Source: Aphis gossypii (taxonomy: Eukaryota; Arthropoda; Insecta; Hemiptera; Aphididae). From it: DNA of 64,000 nt. Shown here one piece after another: positions 27,601 to 42,600 of this stretch; within the stretch, counting starts at the first letter, position 1, and each line of letters starts with the position of its first letter. The notes beneath the pieces were generated by a model. The model worked only from the letters and a program-made list of their open reading frames with translations. It ran no database searches and was not told the origin of the DNA. Where the stretch lies: NCBI RefSeq assembly GCF_020184175.1, contig NC_065530.1, positions 47,717,260 to 47,781,259 of the forward strand. The letters are read 5' to 3'. Both the position numbers and the translations under genes were made by a program.

Positions 27601-30600
27601 CTTGTCCATTCCCAACTACCGTTACTAAATATGATGTTGTTTACCAAATATAAAATTATATATTTTATGTAGGTATAATAGAAGTTTATATGCTTAAAAT
27701 TTGAATTGACCAAAAAAGTTAGACCCTATTTAGGCAGGTGAACATCGTTTTAGGTTTGTACTTATAACGCTTTTATTGTCATATATTTTTTGTTTTATGC
27801 TTACCTTTTTAGTATATAATAATAATATACTTTGAGGGTTACTACTGTTAGTTATTTACAATGCGTGTAATAGTTATTATTCCATGGCCGTGTTTCACCC
27901 TTCTTCCAGAGGTCTACTGCCATTTAAACTTAAAAATTAATGTGAACTTTTCTGAGGTCCAAGAAATTAAAGAAATAAAAATGGGTTATAACCAGTTATA
28001 CTACAACATAATAATAAAACAATATATGTATTTTTCTATTATCGACTGCAGCGTAATCCCCCACGAAAAAAACATTAAGGTAGGTAATAAAGATAAATTG
28101 ATTAGTTTTTCATTTTCGAACAAAAAACAGAAACGCAATAGTCAAATATATTAATAACTCTTTGTACACGTTTTTTTTTTTAATATTTTAGTTTTTCCAT
28201 TATCGTAGTGTAAAACATGTTTTGTTATTTTCCAACCACCAAGTAAAATATATTATATATATTATATATATGTGTGTGTGTGTGTGCCTAGACGCTGTGT
28301 AAATATTATTATGATATTATCGCTGTATAGAATACAATTATTCGTTACAGGTTTAAGACCAAATTTTATAATAACACGGAAGAAAGTTATGATTGTGGTA
28401 AATAATGTTTATGAGGGAGTTTTTCCTAAGTAGTATCCATTATTATTTTTGCATTTGAATTATTAAAACTTATGCGTTTATATATTTGTGCATCTTGTGT
28501 ACGTGTTTTTTTCCATAATTGTATTATTACGTGTACTTACTGTACTTATTAATTTATAGTTTGAATACTATACCTTTAGTAATACATACCTTGTACAAAT
28601 ATAATATTATAACAGACAATATTATTATAAATGAGAAGCACACTTAACGACCATCGTTGTAATAAGTTCATGGTTTCTATAAAACGTCTCCAATTTATGT
28701 ATCTAAAATTAAATATTACACCGCAGTTATAAAATACACAAAACCCGTTTTAAATAATTGTGAGCTAAACATTGTGAATAGGTAAATTATATTGCATATC
28801 AGAGTACGTATTTATTGTATTATAATTATAATTTAAATTTATTTTATTTTAAAAAATTGTTGAAAATAAAAATTATCTACTTGAAATTGATTATTTATTT
28901 ATATATAGAATTGAATACTAAAATGCAGTTAACATAGTAATATTATTTTAAACAAATCTCGTAATTTATAATTTCAAATCAAATATTCTAATGAACATTA
29001 TCCGAAAACTTGATCCCTGTAATGACAAGCAACGCAAAGAGATTAAAATCGAAACCATTTGGACAAAAAATTAAGTTATACATGAGAAAACTGTACTGTT
29101 GCAATAACATAACCTGCCCGGGCAAACAAAGTGGTTTTTACATGTCCAACAGTGACATAAAGCACCAATCAATGTACTTTAACTGAGATGCCTAATTTAT
29201 TATAAAATATACTAAAACACTTTGCTCGAAAAAGTCAAATAAAAATGAATAAAAACAAAATGTGAAATATATATTTAACCGATTGTAACCTATACCTAAT
29301 AAATCTTTTAAATTTAAATAATCAAAAATGTTTGTATAAAATTGCTGTATACAATTAAAAAAAAAAGAACTGTATTTGGTTAAGCATTATTTTTTGTTGT
29401 TTTTAATTGTATATTTTAAATTTTTATGCGGTCTTTGAACATTTTTTGTGCAATTAATATCAATTATTAGCTATAATTTATCTATCGTTATAGCGTTACG
29501 TAGTTAATTCAATCAATTTTGTAGATACATATCTATTAATTATAAATTATTTCACTCACTTGAGAAATTCTTAAAAAAATGTTTTCAACTATTATATTAA
29601 AATGTATATTTATTTACTTGACACTGTATTCATAAACATAACATTATATGGTTTTAGTGTTTCAGACACACGCAAAATAAACATTAACGAATACTCTATA
29701 ATATTATTTATGTCTAATAAATAGTTACGTTTTATTACTGTCCCGCCTTCCATGGTTTGTGCAATACATATATTATGTTCAGAGTGAATCACTAGGAATG
29801 CTACCCCCTTTTTTACGATTTTATTCAAATTTTCATTTTTGGAATTTTTGAGTAACATATTTCAAAATATTTAAACTTTTATCAAATTTAAGGAGATACT
29901 AAGTTCGTATTTTACAAATTTCTACCAACCTCTTTTTTTTTTTGTAAATCAAAGAACAATTGATTTTTTGAAAATATTGATAAATATTAATGAAAATTTA
30001 AATGAGTAGTTTCTGAATATCATTATGTATATAATTACTGAGAACAACAGTCCATACAATTATACAAATGATTTAAATAAAAAGATATACAACAAAATAT
30101 ATAATATTAGGTCTTGTATTTATTAGTCTGTCAGAAGTTACAAAATCAGAATTTTAATGAATTCGGTATGAAAGGAAAAAGATTTTGGCGGAAATGCTTA
30201 GCAAATAACCCTATATTTATAAGAAAATAATAAACTTAAATAGGTAATTACTAAGAGATACTGAGATTATTACTGAGTTATCAGTGTATAATATAAAATA
30301 GCGATTATTGATAAAAAAAAATATGTATCATTATTTGATATAGTATTATGTTAAGCATTACGAACATTTACTTGTAGATATATGTGTAGGCATTTTTTGG
30401 TTTTGTTAAATCGTATGTAATATGTCGATTAATAATTCGTAACAATACGATTATAGTATAAAATCGTAAACGTGTTTATTAGAACATTCGTAAAGTGTGT
30501 ATAATATACGTGGTATAGGTACCCCTTCTATACCTACTATTTATAGATGTATAAAAAACCATATTTCACTCATTAAAAATTAATACAAATGAAAAGAATA

Positions 30601-33600
30601 ACGTAATTCGATCGAAATAATTTATGATGGTTGACGAAAAAGAAAAAAAAATGTCACAACCACCTTGCGGCACCCATCCATCAACACGGGGTACGAAACT
30701 CTCGGACTATAATATTTAATGACGGGTCAAGACGATCGATGTTTTGCACTTCGATTTATTAATAATAATATTATAATATGTACCTAGGGCTTCGTGTTCT
30801 TGACACCAGTAATACGAATAACTAAATAATGCACACTGCTTAACCACGACGGTTGAGGCATGTTTATAATATTATTGGATAATATAAAAAATTATTCATA
30901 AATAACTGTGCGTGTGATTGACACGTCCTGTCAGTCGCGTTCTGACAGAGTGTTACGCTTTCGTTTTGTGTATGATAGGCTCGCAAATTTTTTTCATTTT
31001 ATGAGTATCTAACTACATTTGAAATGTTTGCCACAACGATGGTTAAGTTTGGTTACATAGTGATTACCAAACATACTCATTACTCACCCATCTTTTTTTT
31101 CAATTAATAACGATTTTATTCAAATTTTGATTTTTTTAAAGATTTTGATAATATACTGTAAGATATCATAAAAATTCTTGAGATATTTTGGTTACCTACT
31201 ATTTTTGAAACAAAAACTAAATTTTCATTATAAATTGTTTAGAAGATAATTAAAAAAAAAAAAATAGTAATAAAACCTAATTTAAAATTCGAACGGTAGT
31301 TTATCATTTATTTTCAGCGGCGTAGCCTTCTCTAGAGGGGCTGGGTATCAATGTTTTTGATAATAATTCATAAAATTATTCTACAGATAGATTTTCATTA
31401 ATTTGTTTTACATACTTCCGCCATTATCTAAATTCCCTGATACCTTCTTAGTATTGGGGTAGGGTTAAACTAATAACTCCCAACTACCTACTCGTTTTTA
31501 TGCTACCTACCTACCAGTTACTAAATATGTTTATATTTAGGATAATATTCCTTAAAAATAGTTTTACAAATAAATAGAATGGATGAAATATTGTATATCA
31601 TTGTGGCATGGGCCTATTACCTTAAGAAAGTTAACAACTCAAAATTTACTTTTTTGAATTGTGATTTTGATGCATCAACATTTTCAAAAAAAATATCTGC
31701 TCAAAAAAATATCTGCTAAACAATTTACAATATAAAAATGATCTATCATTAAAAAAACAAAATTGTGCATTATTATAAGATATAGTAGTACAAATAGTCT
31801 GAATAAATTGAAAATATTGTATCGTCTTTAAGAATTTTTGAAAGTTTGAATAACTGCAAATTTAAAGAAAAAAAGTAGGCGAGGATGGTGAATCCAGAAT
31901 CACTCTGTATACGCGTTATAATACCATATTTATTGCATACACATATAAACTGGGTGCCTTGAGATGCGTATATAAAGGTTTATATTATTATAAATTATTA
32001 TTCATTTAAATAGAACGGAAATTGGAATAAAAAAATATTTTAAATAATAGATTATACAGATGGATAACAATAACAATAACAATACATATGGATATATATA
32101 TATATAAATATATATGTAGTTGTATATAGGTGTTTTTATGATATTTTTTATTTTATTTATTGCACGGTTTGGTATTTTTTTTCCCTCAAATGTTCATGAA
32201 ATGAATATATACCTGCGTATTTTAGGGATATTTGTGCTTGAAGACATCAGCCGCTGACGGTTATTAATTGCCTTCACCTCTGTAGTAAATAATAATAAGA
32301 TTATGAATAATCATCATAGTAAAAAAAAATAAAAATATAATAAGAAGAAAATGAGCAGAAGAAGACCTTTTTTGGCGGTGGGGGAGGGGGAGAGGTTCAA
32401 ATAAAAATGTCCCAGTTATGAATCGTAGGCACTTAATATATTTGACAAAGACTGATGTCTGATCGTTAGGACAAAAGAGTGCATAAAAAAAATTATATGA
32501 GTGAAAGACAAGAGAAAAATATTATGCACAGTACTTTTTTTCTTTGAGAAAACACTTAATATTACACCTATTAAACGGACTGAAGTTTCAATACTTTAAC
32601 GGCTACTCTTTCAGTCGTACATATGTATATAAATAACAACTAGTTTTCACAGTTTTTAAATTTTCCAACATTATTTATACAAGAAGTTTACTCTGGTAAC
32701 CAACTGTACTGTTGTACTGTACTATATTTTTTAATGTAATGCTTCGAGAGTTTTGACCGTTGTTCTTCATTTTTATCTTTGTATAAATAAAATCACATAT
32801 TATTATTATTATTTTTTATCAGACACTACCATGTTTTACATGCATTTTGAACGAAAACATAATAAACAAATCGAAATTTATTAAAAACTGTAAGTTTGAA
32901 ATTTCTTGAACATAATCTTTAAATATTTAAATTTAAACGTCTACGTGTTTATTCAAAATAGATGGAAATAGGTAGCTATGAAATTGTTCAGTATCGTTTT
33001 AAAACATATTTATTTTGATACAATAAATAATAATATATTGCATAATTATAATTGTCATAAGTTTATGGTTTATTTATACAATTGACGTTTGACGTTCTTA
33101 CAAAATGCATGTATTTTAATTTTTAAATACGTTTTTAAGTATTCAATAATTACGGTAATTTATACTTTGAATTGAACGGAGCTTAAACATTTAAATTCAA
33201 ATAAATCGCTTTTATATAAGATTTAGATTGGCGTTTCATTTCGGACGTGGGCGAACGTCAGTAATACAAGATAATAATTGTATGTATAATGCTGTGACTG
33301 ACTTAAGTTGTGAATCACAATTTATTTTATTGTTTTGTTAGTTAGACTGATATAAGAATTATTTTTTAAGTAAAACATCTTTTATACACAGTTTTAAATG
33401 CATATAAATGTTATACTTTTTAATTTTTTCTAACTAAAACTTATACCGTAATACATTTTTATTTTTTTTATAAGAATTGTAACTATATCAATTATAATAT
33501 AGTATAATATTACGGTTTTATGGGATAGTATATTATTTTTAATATTAATTTTGACAAATAATGGTTAAACAGTCAATTCAATATATATTGTTACTATTTA

Positions 33601-36600
33601 ATATAAAACAGACCACAGCATGACATAACTCATGATGAAAGATGCAGGTACCAAGGTATAGTATGATATACTGTTCGTTTAGATATTATATTATAGTGTA
33701 GACAACGCACGGTTACGCACCGTTTTTACTTACGGATTTCATTAAATTTGTTATATGGAATATTATGAACGTATTACCTAATGGCTAGTACGAATTATAT
33801 ACCAACAATATATTATATATGAGCCGCCCCGTAGAGTTTCAAAATAAATAAATAAACACCACACTGCAAAGGTTAGCTGAGTAAAAATAATTTAACCCAT
33901 TTTATGTTGCCGACCGTTTTATCTGAATCAAAAATTACTTCACACTATACAAACAAATCGTTGAATTAACTTAAATTACACATGTAACTATGCCATTTAT
34001 AGATATACGAAAAGTAGTATAAGTATGAGAAAGGATCATATCTACTGATTTTGACAACAATAAAATTAGTTAACGAAAAAAAAATAATACTAAAATTATC
34101 ATAATATTAAATAAATATTTTTAAATCCAAAACATAACATCATAATATTTTATAGGATCAATGATTAATGGACTATGCTATAAGTTTTAATTTGAATCAT
34201 TCTTATATTATAATGATAAATCTGCAACTCTATGGGCGCAAAAACAACATTTTTTATTTTATTATTATTTTTACGTCCTGTAAAATTGTTTTTTAAATTT
34301 CTATCTCTTCTGTTCGAAATTGTACAGCAGTTTTATTCGACATTATATTTTCAAGTGTAAAACAAATGTGGCTATGAACACGATAGTATTCACACACCAT
34401 AGAAAAAAATAACGATGACTACTTCACAAAATTTTCATTACGATGTTCATTTGATTGGTGACATATTGATTTGCATTTAAAAAAAAATAATAATACCTAC
34501 AAGATAGTATATTATAATACGTTCATACATGAAACGGGGCTAGGGTTTAATCACTATATGCTCACAGGTGACAAGTCGATTTAAACCATGCATGAATGGT
34601 GAAAAATCAAAGAAAATATATTTATTATGGAACGTTATTTATTTCACCACCCAATCTTGCGTAACTTGTGCTATTGTGAATGTGTTTATCAATATTGTCG
34701 GATGCAATAACACACGATCGCTTTATATATTATTAAATAGGTACATCACGAGACGACGATGGTTGGTAAGCATACGGACACACCACATAATATAATACTA
34801 TAAGACGACTAGTTCCGTTTCTCACCACTTATAAGTATAAGAGGTACATTGCCATTGGTTCAACAACGATTTACGTGCTGTAAAATTACATCTCATATGG
34901 AAAAAAGTGCAAAATATTTTCACCCTCGAGATTTGTAAAAAAAAAAAAAAACTACCCCTGTAGAGTGTATAACATCTGAAAAAAAATTATCAATTTCGTT
35001 GATTTAATAATTATCGACATTTAATATGCATAGATATTTCTGTTATAATAAGTTATAATCTAATGTATCTAATATCTTTGATTTAGGTTTATTATTTTTG
35101 GTTCTCATACAAAAAGTAAAATCGGAGAATATCAAAATTCCTAACATAATTTTAGAACAATGTTTATGCAACAAAATCGGCTTAGAGTTCTCAAATCTTT
35201 CATAAAGATGAACAACTTGTTAAAAATATGATTATAATAATCAATGAATTCTTGATAAAAGTTCGCATTAAATAATTAAAAAAATTGTTTTTTTTTTAAC
35301 GTTTTAATACTTTTTGAGTATACGCATAATTATTGTATGATATAATATTAAGTTCCGTCAAAGTTTATAAAGTACAGTTTTAGCACTGTTGTGAATTTTC
35401 TTCAGTAGGTATACTTGTGAGATGTTTTTTTTTATGATTATAAATTGTAAAGTAACAGTTTTTGGAATTAATACGATTTAACGACAATATTTGTTGACAT
35501 AAAATATGTAATGCGTATTACGTACCTACAGGTAACGGTTCTTTTACTCAGAAATACAGAATACGCGAAGAATTCCATTAAGAATTTATAACTCTGTTAC
35601 CAAACAGAATAATATAAAATAAAAACATTTTATATTCTTAATAATTGTTACCATAACAATACATTGGATCCCGTATACAGAGGAATAAATATAATTATTG
35701 TTTATTGAACAGCGCTTTACTACATCTATCTACCAGATGTTTTATTGTCCATCGTGTTAGACAATAACTATTTTTCTTTTTTGTGTTTTTGGAATACTTT
35801 ATACCAGAGGTTCTCAATCTGTGCACTGACTTGAAAATGTTGTGATTTGTTCATAATATTGTATAAAACTTATAATTATTTAAATCAGATATCGTTATTA
35901 ATAACTTATGAACTGCAGATGTCCATTTTTATCATTTTTATCACGATTTTCACAAAAATGTAGGTACCATTGGGAATCGCTGTTCAAACAATATTATTAT
36001 GCCTACATTATGGATCCACAGTAATATTATAAAATAACATTTTACCTAAAATTATTATTTTTTTTTTGTTTTTTTTTCAAACTTTTTGTAATACATACAT
36101 TTTTTAAATGCTTTATTACGAACTTTTGCTAAGTAATCTGAAATATATGATAGTGTTACTATAGGACCAGTATCCTTAATAATAACTTCACAGTAGAAAA
36201 ATGTGAAATGGGTGTGTTCGAAAACAAATCAAGGTAGCATTCTATAAAGTTAAATATTGTAGTGTATTAACTGGTGCAAGATTATCCACTGAAAATCTGT
36301 TGTTGATCAGCAATAATCCAAAAATAACATTTAGGTACCTGTGTTAGACTGGCCGCGTAATCAAAAAATCTGTGCGCAATATGTGAACTGTCTGTAGTAG
36401 GTAAATACAATATCATAATATACAATTTAAATACGTTTTTCTTTTCATTCGTATTGTGTATATTGTAGTTTGAAGTGTGTCTGCTGCAGTCACGCAGGAA
36501 ACATTGGCGCATTGTTCTATTTTTCGTGTCAGCATTTAAAGAGTAAAATAAATATTTTTTTTCTATCAGCAGTAGGTACTTCTCAGATGGTCTAAATATT

Positions 36601-39600
36601 ATATATCGCCTGTAAGCATCGGGACTTGCATTTTTCCGATTACATTCACTAGTTAAATTCTACGCAGTACTAACGAGTAACAGTTAGTAATTCCGTTAAT
36701 GTTAAAGTTTATACTTTTAATGTTCTCTTTAATTTTCTGTTTCTTCGAAATAATAATGAGTGTTATACAATGGTATGACACAATATAAGGTGTTTATTGT
36801 GTTACCCACGCCAAGTATAACGATGTTTTGTATTATAATTATATTATAGTTGTCGAAGGGATCTTTTGATGTCTGCACAGATACATATAGGTACAAACGA
36901 AACACACACATATATATATATAGATTTTAATAATAATAACAATAATAGCTATAATAAATAATAATAATCGTCGAGAGACTTTTGGTGAGCTTTGGATGAA
37001 ATATTATTTGCCGGTGTCAAAAGGATACGCGTGTAGGTATCTATACCTATCTACCTATACACTATTGGAAAATCAATAAGTCACGATTCTTTTTTGATAC
37101 GCAAATGACCTCGTTCAAAAGTATCGCTTTTCTCAGGAAGATATACCTACCGATATACCTTTATTCCGTCCATATTTCTTTTATTTTCACTCACATAAAT
37201 ATCCCCGTTTGCGTCTATCTCCCTTCATTTTCTATTCACTATTCTTGCACGCGTGGCCATCTTTTATACCGGATTAGGAATCACACGTAAAGGGTGCAAT
37301 ATACAACACGTTGAAGCAACGGTGATCAGAACGTTAATAATTCAAAATAATCGTACCCGGTCGATTGCACCATACGTACCCGTATCCAAGAGTAGATAAT
37401 AAATGAGCAACAGTGAGCAATGCATACCGTGTATGTGCAATAAGTACAAGTAAAGTGTCCGGGGTATAGTATATTGTATGATATTATGGAGGGGTCAATT
37501 TCAATTTAGTAATTTGTTCGAGGAATCCACATTATTTTGCGTTATATATTTTTAAAAAACACGTCGAAATGATTATGTAACGATTCGCTTACACTGTGTC
37601 GTATTCGACCACTGATGGAATAAAACAATTTTTAATCTATTTATTCATATAATATTGTCTTAACAGAATAAGTCATATGTTGAACACTGATTCATACTAG
37701 TTAAATTTAAGACGCTAAACGCGTTTGCACTGCAATACTGCTGAAATTATATACATGCATTATACCTATTAGTATATTTTTTTATAGGAAAGAGCTATCT
37801 TTAAAAATATCAATTTTCGTATGTTTTATTTTACACAGTCCCTGTTTACAATTTAAACGACGATAATTCTCATCGATGCAAAAAAAAAAACATCACTTAA
37901 GTAGTTAAGTTATAAATGCAAAGCTATTTAATACTGGTAATATACCTACAATGAAAAATGTAAACACCTATTATGAAATTATACTGTACATTGTATCTAC
38001 CACGACTTAAAATAATATTGCATTAACTTATATAATATTATGCTTTGAACATTAGACAATTTGCAAACAATATGATTTATATATAGATACCGACGGACTA
38101 TTTATATAGCTGATACCACTTAGTATTTGCTTTGACTTTGATGTGTATACAATATACATATTATTGCATATTATAATACGTTGTATATAAAACAACAGCA
38201 ATATCATTTTACGTATGGTACCTATGCATTCAGTCATTTATTTTTCGAAGAACTTAATATTATAAATAAATAATTCTGCACACAGACGCTGGTTTTCAAA
38301 GTTAGTGTTATCACTTTTATCCTTTGTAGTCTAGACTATATATACATACAACACATACAGACACACACATATATATATATATATATTAGTATATATAGTT
38401 TTCAATAACGTTTGACTTTATGTTTACAAACCTATTTTTTTTTTTGTTTTTCTACATACGTAACTAGGTCGAACGGAACCGTTAGTGTATCCTATGTAAT
38501 ATTGTTATATTATATTATAAAATATTTGGATACTGCTCATAATATTTTAGTAATATTACAGTTTCAGATCGTTATTAATCGATTATAATTTAGGGATAAT
38601 ATCAAGATTTTTGTTGTCATATTAAAGCAATTTAAATAATTTATTAATTATTATACTAGCTGTAAAATATTCCATTCGACTTAATAGCATTTTGATGAGA
38701 TTAATTTGGGAAACATATCGCATTGAACTTTATCAATGCGATATTAATTAATACTTGTGTTTTATATGAAACTTTTAATGGTGATTAAATTTGATATATG
38801 GACATAATATAAAAGACATTTCATATTAATGTCAATTGAATAAATATTAATGTGTTATAATATCTTTTTTTTTTCTAACAAACGTATTTTCAAAATTATA
38901 ACAGTATACTTATGTAACTGTATGTGTACTGTTTAGACAAGTATACTTATGTTTTGCTATAAAATATGATTCATATAATTTATAGATTATCCATAGTCTA
39001 TAATTTTCAGTAAGATGTTTTTAAATAATATCATAAACACAAAAGTAGATAATTTACATAAAAACAACTGTTTTTAGTGACTTTTCATGATTTAATATGA
39101 CCTATAATTTTAATTTTTTGTTATTATGTTGTAAGTATATCTAATTTCCTAGAACTATAATAATTATTGACTGATAAATATTTTTTTAAGTAAAAGGTAA
39201 CGAAAAAATTTTTAAAACATATTTGTCATTTTCTCGGTTTAAATTAGTAAAATAATAAAATTCTTAAGTTCAAAACTTGTAGTTCAAGAGAATAAAAATA
39301 ATTTTGATGAATGAATGCTATAGTTTGATGTAAAATATATTGTTATTTTCATAAAATCATTCACTGTAAATAACTCGAGTTTAAATTTGAAGTTTGCCTA
39401 TTTTATTTATTTTCCCATAAGAAAGCATATGAAAAATCTATTCACCTGCAGTATATTATATTTTTTTAGTGATAAATCATTATTATTATGTATTAAACCA
39501 ATTGGAATTTGTTGGTTGAATATTTTTATGATACTTACTACCTACACATTGACTACATCTGTTTCTTGTAACGAGGAGCAATAGAAAATTACGCATTTGT

Positions 39601-42600
39601 TTTACACCCCACTGCTACTGCAGACGTGCCAAATAAATATCTATAATCATATTTTATTTAAATTATTATTATTTTTTCGAATAACCAAACGTCATAATAA
39701 TATAATGTTGGGTACTTTATTTTTAGTACACAAAAACAAAATAAGATGAAATTTAACATCGAAATCGGTAACCGTGAAAGGGATAATTCGATTTTAAATT
39801 TATACTATAAACAAGGAAATTTAAAAAAATCGAAACATCTATAATAGTTACACTATCCCAACTAAGTCATAATTTAATTGACACTCCAAAGCATTCTATA
39901 TCAGTGGCGTAATTTGGAGTTATTTTTTTTATTTGGTGGTGGTGGTGGGAAATAAAAAAGATGAAAAAATACTTTTTACTTATTGTATTAAATTATATAA
40001 TAGCGTCGGAATTGATGCTCTTTAAGTTTTTAAGTATGAATAATGTTCTGATAATAAATCTATGCATGCAATTACTAAAAAAGTAGTTCTTAAAGTTTTG
40101 TAGAATTGTAAAATTCATGAAAATATATCAAGTAAATGATATTATATACGGATATTAATAATGAATATAACTAAGTTTAACTTAAAGTATATCTAGACAA
40201 AAAGATAGATATAAATTAATTAAAAGTTAATTTGTGTAATTCATTAACCCGACTTTTAAATTCTTAAACTAATTAGATTAATTTCAAAAGGTTATTATTT
40301 TTTCAATTAATTTAAAAAATAACAGTAACACTTAAAATGAAAACATATTTGTATTGATAAACATATATACTCATATAAATTAAAGGCTAATTAATGTTTT
40401 TGTTTATTTATGGTGTAGACACTGATTAAAAAAAATTAAACAAATAAACGGTTATTAAATTAATAATTTAGTAATAACAAACTTTTGATTTTCCAAGCTA
40501 TCACCATGTGTAATAAGAAAGGGTAGTGTGATGAATTTGTTACAAAATGGTTATTAACAGTTATTTTAGTTTAGATATTGAGGATTGCAAAACTGCTAAT
40601 GAGTAATGTACCTATACACTATTGTATGACCTGAATGATAATTAAAAAAACCATTTCGTAACTTGTTTTAACTAAGTTATATTAGTATTTTTTTTCCATA
40701 TACACTTTTATCTTTTCAATGATTTATATTATTTGGTAACCATGTTAAAAGTTGTAACTTATAGTTCAACAAAGTTATAAATATTAACGTAACTAAAATA
40801 GATACGTTTAGTTGCCCAGTTTTGATCAAATATTTTAATGACTTACTGTATGTGTTGGGAAAAGAGACGTTGCAGTCACAATGATGGCGACTACTACATA
40901 ACTAGTAATTACACAAAATGCACAGAAAAAAAAGAAAATTCAAGAATAAAAAAAAGTATTGCTAAGTTTAATTAAAATTAAAGCTGAAAATTAAGGGGGA
41001 GCGATAACTTTTCCCCAAATATCAAATTTCAAGAATGTCAGGGGTCAGCTGAGACCACTCAGAATGCTTCTAGATTACGATTATGTCCTTTGTAGTGATG
41101 GTAAAGTGTCGAATTGGTGTATTTGGTATTTAGGTATCTACATAATACACTGTTGTATTAACAGTTAAAAAGTTATTTGCTATACCAAATAAGCAATTAT
41201 CTTGAATTAAAAAAAATTAATAATATACTACAACTATTTACAATGCTGCAATACATTTTTTTGTAATTATTTTTTAAACTCAACTAGTATGCAACCAGTG
41301 ACTTTGCTTGTGGAACACGCTGAATGGTGCAGATCTTATAACTAAACTTAGGTATCATTCGGCGTAGGCAGCGACTTTAAATTTTTAAATTGTATAATGG
41401 TATAGTTTATACAATTATTATACGCTGCAACTAGTGTCTTCAATCACAGATCTTATTTTCATTCATCCTGCCGATTGATCACAATAAATATGAAATTTTC
41501 AGTGAAACTCACCAATGAACTACTAAACTGTACTTATCATATTAATATTAACACATGTATAATAATACATTGTCGCTAAATTAAATAAAATGTATGAGCC
41601 CGCCTGTGACTAGACACAGTGTTGTGCACCTACCTGAGGTGTGTAATGTGTTACGTAGGTAACGATACAAAATTATGTGGACACCACTCACGATTCCCTA
41701 CTACATGACATGGGATGGATAAAAATCCTCTCACCGGGGAAATCTTGTAGACAAACAATGTGTAAATAAAAAATAGGGTTTTACCTAATAAAGTAAATTG
41801 AAAACGATTCGTTATTTGTTTTGACGTTGCACAACAGTTGTAGTTACGGTATACTCGATACTGTATTTTATTACAATATGCATATCACAGGTACGATATA
41901 TTATATGTAGAAAGATTTGCAAAGCATAATGATCACTCCTAATTCGTTTTTTTTTTGTGTAATTATATAATATTTTCAATTTTTTATACTAAAAAAAAAA
42001 AAAATAATAATAATAATAATAACTATAACTATGGTGGTTTTATTACAAAATGTTCTGTATTAAAACTATTAATTATAGAGTAAACAGTAAACATATTTTA
42101 ATTACAGTCCATAATATTACTAATATATACTATATACTGATAATTACAATACAAACTATGATATTTTATTTATTTTACGCTTTAGTCAATAGTATTGAAA
42201 TGTGCTTTCATATGAACAAATTAAATTAAATTAAATTAAATTGTATTTAATAAACATAATTATTATTATATTTTCACTTTGTAAATTTAATAAAATAGAA
42301 ATTGGTATAGTTTTAGGTATTAAACTAATCCAAGTTTAATCATATTATAAAGCTATAAGTAATAAAATTCATATATTTGTATTTTAGTAAAAAAAAAAAA
42401 AAAACATAAAAAAAAAAAAAATAAAAACAACAATAAAGCAAATTAATTCCTATATTATTTAAAATATTTATAACAAAGACATAAGTACTTTACAGTTTAA
42501 AATATCTCTATTAATTTAGTACTATTATTATTTGTGTTTAATAAATTAAAATTTTTTATCTCTATATTATAAACACTAATCGCATAAATATAAATTTTCT

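Noticed and set aside
29780..30290. Possible third TA-flanked element starting cagagtgaatcactagg
   Set aside because: The left end resembles the family terminus but is preceded by TT rather than TA, and no convincing inverted right end was found.
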